Shown here one piece after another: positions 59,224-64,000 of a stretch of 64,000 nucleotides of DNA. The notes below the pieces were generated by a model that saw only the letters and a program-made list of their open reading frames with translations, did not search any database and was not told where the DNA came from. The stretch comes from Spirochaetales bacterium (GTDB lineage Bacteria; Spirochaetota; Spirochaetia; SZUA-6; JAFGRV01). A program made the position numbers and the translations under genes. The DNA is taken from positions 23,623 to 87,622 of the forward strand of contig JAFGQK010000057.1 of NCBI GenBank assembly GCA_016935735.1, read 5' to 3'. The first letter of the stretch is position 1, and every line of letters begins with the position of its first letter.

Positions 59224-60393
59224 ATGATTACACGGGCACTTGGTGACTATATTCAAACCCTTGGGAAATTATATCCTGTTTTAACCGTAACAGGACCGAG
59301 GCAGTCCGGGAAAACTACACTCTGCAAGTATTGCTTTAAGGATTTACCGTATCTGAATCTGGAAAATCCGGAAAACAGGAATTATGCGCTGGAAGATCCC
59401 CGGGGATTTCTTGGTGAAATACCGGATGGCGCTGTTCTTGATGAGATACAGCGGACACCTGATTTACCATCCTATATCCAGTCTATCGTGGATGACGAAA
59501 GGTTTAGGGGTATTTTTGTGCTTACCGGAAGTCATAATTTTTCCGTCCGCAATACCATAAACCAGTCCCTGGCCGGCCGTACCGCAGTATTAGCCCTTCT
59601 TCCATTCAGTATCAAGGAACTGGACAGGACAAATATAACCATGGAACCGGAAATGCATGTATATACTGGTCAATATCCGAGGATTCATGACAAGAACATA
59701 GAACCTTCCCGATTCTATTCCGATTATGTCAGTACATACCTGGAAAGGGATATCAGATCTATCAGCCTTGTCAGGGATTTGACGGCCTTTAATACGTTTC
59801 TGCAGTTATGCGCCGGGAGGACAGGGCAGCTTTTAAACATAAACTCCCTGGCAGATGATGCTGGTATCGGCTTTGCAACAGCAAAAGAATGGCTGTCTTT
59901 GCTGGAGGCAAGTTATATTCTGTACAGGCTTCCTCCTTTTTTCCGTAACATCGGGAAACGGCTCATTAAATCCCCGAAACTGTATTTCTATGACTGCGGA
60001 TTGGCAGCTTTTCTCATCGGAATTTCCGATATATCCCAGGTAAAGAATCATCCATTAAAAGGCGCTTTGTTCGAAACCCTGGTGGTATCCGAATTCCTCA
60101 AATTCCAGTACAACCGGGGCCGGCGAAACGATTTGTTGTTTTACCGGGATTCAAATAATAATGAAGTCGATCTTTTGATTCCGGATGGTGCGGATCATGT
60201 GGCTGTTGAGATAAAGGCCGGGAAAACTCTGTCTTCTGATTATTTCAAGGGTCTGCGGAATATAAGGAAGATACTGCCGGATTGTAAAAAAACGATACTT
60301 GTGTATTCAGGGAATGAAAAAAGAAGACAATTCGGGACAGAGGCGGTAACGATTCATTCCATAGCAGAAGTTCTGGAAACAATGATAAGCTGA
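59224..60393 (+). CDS. AAA ATPase with DUF4143 domain
   Basis: 389-residue member of the AAA_14/DUF4143 family, common and often scattered in bacterial and archaeal genomes and of unclear role. Walker A is GPRQSGKTTL (about residues 24-33), Walker B AVLDEIQ (about 70), and a sensor-like LTGSHNFS follows. The C-terminal part has NEVDLLI then VAVEIKAGK, the ExD...ExK spacing of PD-(D/E)XK nuclease-like folds. It is divergent from the PKS operon. No partner gene is evident, and a link to polyketide production is not supported. It may be a mobile or defence-related unit, but this is speculation. Confidence 0.88.
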   Translation: MITRALGDYIQTLGKLYPVLTVTGPRQSGKTTLCKYCFKDLPYLNLENPENRNYALEDPRGFLGEIPDGAVLDEIQRTPDLPSYIQSIVDDERFRGIFVLTGSHNFSVRNTINQSLAGRTAVLALLPFSIKELDRTNITMEPEMHVYTGQYPRIHDKNIEPSRFYSDYVSTYLERDIRSISLVRDLTAFNTFLQLCAGRTGQLLNINSLADDAGIGFATAKEWLSLLEASYILYRLPPFFRNIGKRLIKSPKLYFYDCGLAAFLIGISDISQVKNHPLKGALFETLVVSEFLKFQYNRGRRNDLLFYRDSNNNEVDLLIPDGADHVAVEIKAGKTLSSDYFKGLRNIRKILPDCKKTILVYSGNEKRRQFGTEAVTIHSIAEVLETMIS

Positions 60394-60554
60394 TTAATGA
60401 TAAAAATTATATTTTAGCCTGGTAATAATTGAATACGTTTATCATATAGAATAAATACTTTTATTAAAAATGTATTCAAAGGAGGCACTTTTACCTGGAA
60501 ATTGTGATATATTGAGGATATAGATAATGTTGTTTTCAATATGGATGGTGATGC
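60394..60554 (+). other. Intergenic region with a long-spaced inverted repeat
   Basis: 161 bases between the ATPase and the flavodoxin-ferredoxin gene. TTGAATAC (60429-60436) and GTATTCAA (60472-60479) are perfect inverted copies 35 bases apart. The role, operator or hairpin, is unknown. The following AAGGAGG is not followed by a usable start codon at normal distance. Otherwise nothing recognisable. Confidence 0.4.
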
Positions 60555-61400
60555 ATGAGTATAGAGATCTATTATTTTTCCGGCACAGGAAACTCGCTTT
60601 TTGTTGCAAAGGAAATTTCTTCCAGGTTGGAGGATTCAAAACTGATACCGATAGTTCAGAGCCTGAAGAAAAGCCAAATAAAAACATCCTCGGATATCGT
60701 GGGTTTTATATTCCCTAATTTCTGTTTGACACTTCCGATACCCATGCGGATGTTTTTAGACAGGGCTGATCTTGGTTCTTCAAAATATCTTTTTGCAGTA
60801 TGTACGCGGGGCGGTACGGAATCCGAGGCTTTTGAATATATAGATAAATTATTGAAAAAGCAGAATAAAAAATTAAATGCGAAAATTAATGTAACGATGC
60901 CCTGGAACCATCCCCTTGGAAAGGAAAACTTGACTTCCGAATCGAATATAAAACGGCTTGATGATCTTGTATCTGCCATGTATAAAAAGTTGGATATTTT
61001 TGTGAACTATATAAAAGGAGGAGAAGACTATTCAATGCCTGATACAGACGCTGATTATAAGATTCCTGACTGGGCAAAACTATTTCTTATATCAAAAACA
61101 TTCAATTACGAATCTCACCGGTTTATGTATCAGAATTTTATTAAATATTACAGTGATTCAAAATGTAAAGGCTGCGGGATATGCGAGAAAGTCTGTTTAT
61201 CGGGAAGGATTCACATAATTGACGGGAAGCCTCATTGGAGTAAAAATCCCGGATGTTTCGGCTGTTTTACATGTATAAATTATTGTCCTCAAAAAGCAAT
61301 ACAGATAAAATCGAAGTTTCCTGTCATTTCCAGTACATATAAAACCGGAAGATATCATCATCCGGACATTGGTGCAGCGGATATAGCAGCTCAAAAATGA
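60555..61400 (+). CDS. EFR1-type flavodoxin-ferredoxin fusion
   Basis: 281-residue electron-transfer protein. The N-terminal flavodoxin-like domain starts with YYFSGTGNSLFVAKEI (FMN phosphate-binding loop). The C-terminal part carries two 4Fe-4S motifs, CKGCGICEKVC near residue 200 and CFGCFTCINYCP near residue 230. This arrangement is common in anaerobes, which fits an anaerobic or microaerophilic host. The ATG has a GGTGA upstream. It is convergent with the sensor kinase gene. No link to the PKS is evident, although PKS reductive or radical steps elsewhere could need such a donor. Confidence 0.9.
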   Translation: MSIEIYYFSGTGNSLFVAKEISSRLEDSKLIPIVQSLKKSQIKTSSDIVGFIFPNFCLTLPIPMRMFLDRADLGSSKYLFAVCTRGGTESEAFEYIDKLLKKQNKKLNAKINVTMPWNHPLGKENLTSESNIKRLDDLVSAMYKKLDIFVNYIKGGEDYSMPDTDADYKIPDWAKLFLISKTFNYESHRFMYQNFIKYYSDSKCKGCGICEKVCLSGRIHIIDGKPHWSKNPGCFGCFTCINYCPQKAIQIKSKFPVISSTYKTGRYHHPDIGAADIAAQK

Positions 61401-61521
61401 CTTTTATTGATGAAAGATAAGAAATTGCAGTGTGCAAAATATACCTTAACATTCGTGTGGCACTTTTGTCACCATGGTGTCACAATCTTGTTCTGGAAGA
61501 AAGATCCTGGTCTCTTCTGAC
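61401..61521. other. Convergent intergenic gap
   Basis: 121 bases between the stop codons of the flavodoxin-ferredoxin gene and the convergent sensor kinase. It contains a stem TGTGGCAC/GTGTCACA (61456-61484, one G-T pair) and, within it, the palindrome CACCATGGTG. This may serve as a weak two-way terminator, but no strong T-run follows on either strand. Confidence 0.4.
61456..61484. terminator. Possible bidirectional terminator hairpin
   Basis: Arms 61456-61463 and 61477-61484 pair over eight positions with one G-T wobble, between two convergent genes. The absence of a clear U-run lowers confidence. Confidence 0.3.
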
Positions 61522-63915
61522 TTACTGGACCCTGTCCCGTAAGGAGCAGATTACTATGGTTCCCCGCTTTTCCCTTCGTTTTATTTCTATTTTTGCATCG
61601 ATAATATTTGCCCTGTATTTCATTGTACGTAATCCTATTCCTTTATTCTGCTTAAAATCTTCAGGCAGACCCTGCCCGTCATCACTCACACTTAGAAGTA
61701 TTTTATCATTTTTCTTTTGAAGTTGTATGTATATATTGTCCGGTTTGGCGTGTTTTATTGCATTATTTACTGCTTCCTGTACAATCCTGTACAGGTGTAC
61801 AGCTACCATATTATTACTGATAGTCACACCATCATTTGCACTGAAATGACATGGTATTTTAAACTGATATTCGATTTTAATTGCAAGATCCTGGAGTGCA
61901 ACCACGAGCCCTTCTTCTTCCAGCTCCACAGGCAACAGACCCCTTGCTAAATTCTTTGTTGTTGCAATTGACTGATTGATGAGTTTCAGTATTTCCTCTG
62001 CATCATTTGCTTCTTCCATGGATTTTGCCTTGAGTTTGTTTTTAAGTACATTACACATAAAAGCGATCCCTGTTAAATACTGGCACAAACCGTCATGGAG
62101 ATCCTGTCCGATCCGCTCCTGCTCTTTTCTACTTACCTCTGTAATCTCTTTTTCCAGCCGCTTTCTTTTCTTGACAAGTTTTGCACCTTTTAAGGCACTT
62201 GAAAGCTGGCTTGCAAGGGTTTCATACACAGTCCCTGAAATGGGTCCAACCTCAAAAAGAACAAATCCCAGTTGTTCATTTTTAAAATAAAGGGGCATGA
62301 CAATAAAAGCAAATCTCCCTTCTTTTCTGCTTATACAACCCGGAACCAGTTGATTTGCAGAAAAAAAGGGATTCTTTGCAATAAAATCCACCTTGTTTTT
62401 TTCATTATAGGCAATAACGAGTCGTGCATTCCGCTTTCTTTTTTTTCTGTCCTGATACAGTGAAAGGTAACAACTTTTTATACCGAGTTCCGGCAGATCT
62501 TTCACCAGCACCCTTTTAAGTCTTTTCATATTAAAATTGGTAATAAGTGCCTGATTTATTTTATGCAGTATGACAGACTGTTCTTCGGCATTAGCACGAT
62601 AATAAGCCTGAATTCTTTCAGCCACCTCTCCGACGAAGATAAGACTTTCTTTCCACAGTGCATCCACCCAGCCGGCATCGCTGCCATTTTCAAGAGTCTT
62701 CAGTACCCGGCTGAATAAAGCAGAGATAACAATGTACCATGAAAATGCATGGATCCCCATGTCTGATGCATGGGATATGAAATCTTCCAGAATATAAAGA
62801 AAATGAGCACTGATTTTTTCATTTTTAGCCTGAATTAATGCCTCAAGAAGCATTAATGCCCAATTTTTGAAATCCACCTTTTCTTTTACAAAAGAAAAAT
62901 TATTCTCCATTATCCTGACAATATCCCTTTCAATTTCCTCCTTTGCAGGACCGGATGCAATGTCTGGTACAGCAGCCGGTTTACGGGATAATGAGAGAAG
63001 ATTTTTCTCACTGCTGTGAAGGAAACAACCACAGGATCTGCGGATAATAAGTTTTGTCGGGAACAGGATTGATTCCGGGACTTTATTGCCCCTGAGTTTT
63101 GAAAGTAGAATGGCAGCGGCCTGTTTTCCCACCTCATACAGGGGTTGTCTTACGGTGGTGAGGGATGGAATAACACCAAATGCTTCCTTTATATCATCAA
63201 ATCCCACAACAGCAATATCCTGTGGTACTTTGATTCCTCTTTTTTGAAGAGTTTTCATAGCATAGATTGCCATATAATCATTTGCACCCATAAGTGCATT
63301 AAAATTTACTTTTCTTTCATCAAGAAGAAGCGAGACTGCTTTTGTCCCGGTACCACGGATAAAATCCCCCGGGGCTACCAGTCTGGGATCATACCCTATA
63401 CCGTATTCTTCAAGAATTTCTTTGTACACCTTGAATCTTAACTCTGCTTCCGGATTACATTCCGGCCCGCGTATAAACGCAATCCTTACAAATCCGTGAT
63501 CTTCAATAAGATGGGTAAACATTTCCTGCATACCTTTTATATTATCTACCACAAGACTTGGAAATCCCTGTAATGTCACCCCCACACTGACAATAGGCAT
63601 GGATACATATCGCAGGAAAAACTTTTTTAAATATTCCATCCCCACATGGTTACCGAGCGACCCTGAAATGGTTACCAGACCATCCAGGTTATTTATATTA
63701 GCCAGGTTATAGACAACATTTCTCTGTGTATTGTAACTGTAAGGGGATTTTAATGCACCACCAACAAAACATATAAGATTGGCATCATGAGTTTGAACCC
63801 CATCCACCAATCCTGACCAGATCCTTAATCCATAGCTTTCATAGATATTATCCAGGAGAAGCCCTATGGTTAATCGTGATTTGTTTCCTGTCTTTTGATG
63901 AACCCTGGATAACAT
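61522..63915 (-). CDS. Hybrid histidine kinase with LacI-type sugar-binding sensor
   Basis: 797-residue soluble sensor kinase. Residues 1-285 form a periplasmic-binding-protein-like domain of LacI regulators (SRLTIGLLLDNI at the start, IAVVGFDDI near 245, then the SLTTVRQP motif) but with no DNA-binding helix-turn-helix. A helical middle part and a GAF-like domain (about 430-575) follow. The HisKA_3 box reads QERIGQDLHDGLCQYLTG near residue 600, and the ATPase domain has NNAIKHAK and DDGQGLP. No membrane segments are seen, so it should sense an intracellular ligand. Such hybrids are frequent in spirochaetes. The cognate response regulator is not in the window. ATG at 63913-63915. Confidence 0.9.
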   Translation of the reverse strand: MLSRVHQKTGNKSRLTIGLLLDNIYESYGLRIWSGLVDGVQTHDANLICFVGGALKSPYSYNTQRNVVYNLANINNLDGLVTISGSLGNHVGMEYLKKFFLRYVSMPIVSVGVTLQGFPSLVVDNIKGMQEMFTHLIEDHGFVRIAFIRGPECNPEAELRFKVYKEILEEYGIGYDPRLVAPGDFIRGTGTKAVSLLLDERKVNFNALMGANDYMAIYAMKTLQKRGIKVPQDIAVVGFDDIKEAFGVIPSLTTVRQPLYEVGKQAAAILLSKLRGNKVPESILFPTKLIIRRSCGCFLHSSEKNLLSLSRKPAAVPDIASGPAKEEIERDIVRIMENNFSFVKEKVDFKNWALMLLEALIQAKNEKISAHFLYILEDFISHASDMGIHAFSWYIVISALFSRVLKTLENGSDAGWVDALWKESLIFVGEVAERIQAYYRANAEEQSVILHKINQALITNFNMKRLKRVLVKDLPELGIKSCYLSLYQDRKKRKRNARLVIAYNEKNKVDFIAKNPFFSANQLVPGCISRKEGRFAFIVMPLYFKNEQLGFVLFEVGPISGTVYETLASQLSSALKGAKLVKKRKRLEKEITEVSRKEQERIGQDLHDGLCQYLTGIAFMCNVLKNKLKAKSMEEANDAEEILKLINQSIATTKNLARGLLPVELEEEGLVVALQDLAIKIEYQFKIPCHFSANDGVTISNNMVAVHLYRIVQEAVNNAIKHAKPDNIYIQLQKKNDKILLSVSDDGQGLPEDFKQNKGIGLRTMKYRANIIDAKIEIKRREKRGTIVICSLRDRVQ

Positions 63916-64000
63916 TTTTTATCTCTTATAGATATTATTTTAAAAGTAAAGGCTTATATATGCAATACATATATATACATATATCTTGACACTGGTATGG
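63916..64000 (-). promoter_or_regulatory. Upstream region of the sensor kinase with possible promoter
   Basis: On the minus strand TTGCAT, 17 bases, then TAAAAT precede the kinase start by roughly 25 bases; an AAGAGAT may be the ribosome binding site. The match is moderate. Alternating TA tracts surround it. The region is cut by the window edge. Confidence 0.35.

Noticed and set aside
63985-63994. TTGACA on the plus strand at the right edge
   Set aside because: A -35 match alone without a visible -10 inside the window.
1-64000. CRISPR arrays, tRNA or rRNA genes, insertion sequences
   Set aside because: No regularly spaced repeats, no cloverleaf or rRNA-like stretches and no transposase-like reading frames were noticed in the gaps.

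Overview
The window is dominated by one end of a very large trans-acyltransferase (trans-AT) polyketide synthase (PKS) operon, read on the minus strand from about 58.87 kb down to base 1 and running off the left edge. The DNA is moderately AT-rich and coding-dense, with clear Shine-Dalgarno sites. A NusG paralogue of LoaP type heads the PKS operon, and a hybrid LacI-type sensor/histidine kinase lies at the right edge. Both point to Spirochaetota, though another uncultured phylum cannot be excluded.

Right flank (58.6-64 kb): a 625-base non-coding stretch holds the putative operon promoter. It is followed by an AAA ATPase/DUF4143 gene (+), a flavodoxin-ferredoxin (EFR1-like) gene (+) and the sensor kinase (-). 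None of these three is obviously part of the pathway.

Operon head (53.7-58.6 kb, minus): loaP-like antiterminator, a 165-base leader with competing palindromes, a stand-alone donor ACP, a decarboxylating-type ketosynthase (active-site Cys replaced by Ser), an exported alpha/beta hydrolase and an HMG-CoA-synthase-like enzyme. ACP, KS and HMGS form the first part of a beta-branching cassette. The two enoyl-CoA hydratase-like members are not in the window.

Assembly line (1-53.5 kb): a fatty-acyl-AMP ligase gene, then three megasynthases of 7036 aa (B), 8364 aa (A) and at least 1805 aa (C, cut by the window edge). There is no AT domain anywhere. By gene order the line is: FkbM-FkbH-ACP loading; KS1-DH-KR-ACP; KS2-DH-KR-ACP; KS3-KR-ACP; KS4-ACP; KS5 // ACP-(degenerate ACP)-KS6(inactive)-ACP-ER; KS7-ACP; KS8-KR-ACP; KS9-KR-ACP; KS10-ACP; KS11-DH-KR-ACP; KS12-KR-ACP // KS13-DH-KR-ACP; KS14 (partial). 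The expected product is a long linear or macrocyclic polyketide started from a glycerate-derived unit, with several alkenes, several hydroxyls and at least one possible beta-methyl branch.

The most unusual signal is a family of about 42-50-base palindromic elements, eight clear copies and one possible degenerate copy, inserted without breaking the reading frame inside the megasynthase genes, mostly in linkers but once inside a KS domain. They are all in the same orientation yet are translated in two different frames. They behave like the Rickettsia palindromic elements and are not explained by PKS architecture. Second in interest are the LoaP regulatory leader and a decaying ACP-KS pair at the B/A protein junction.
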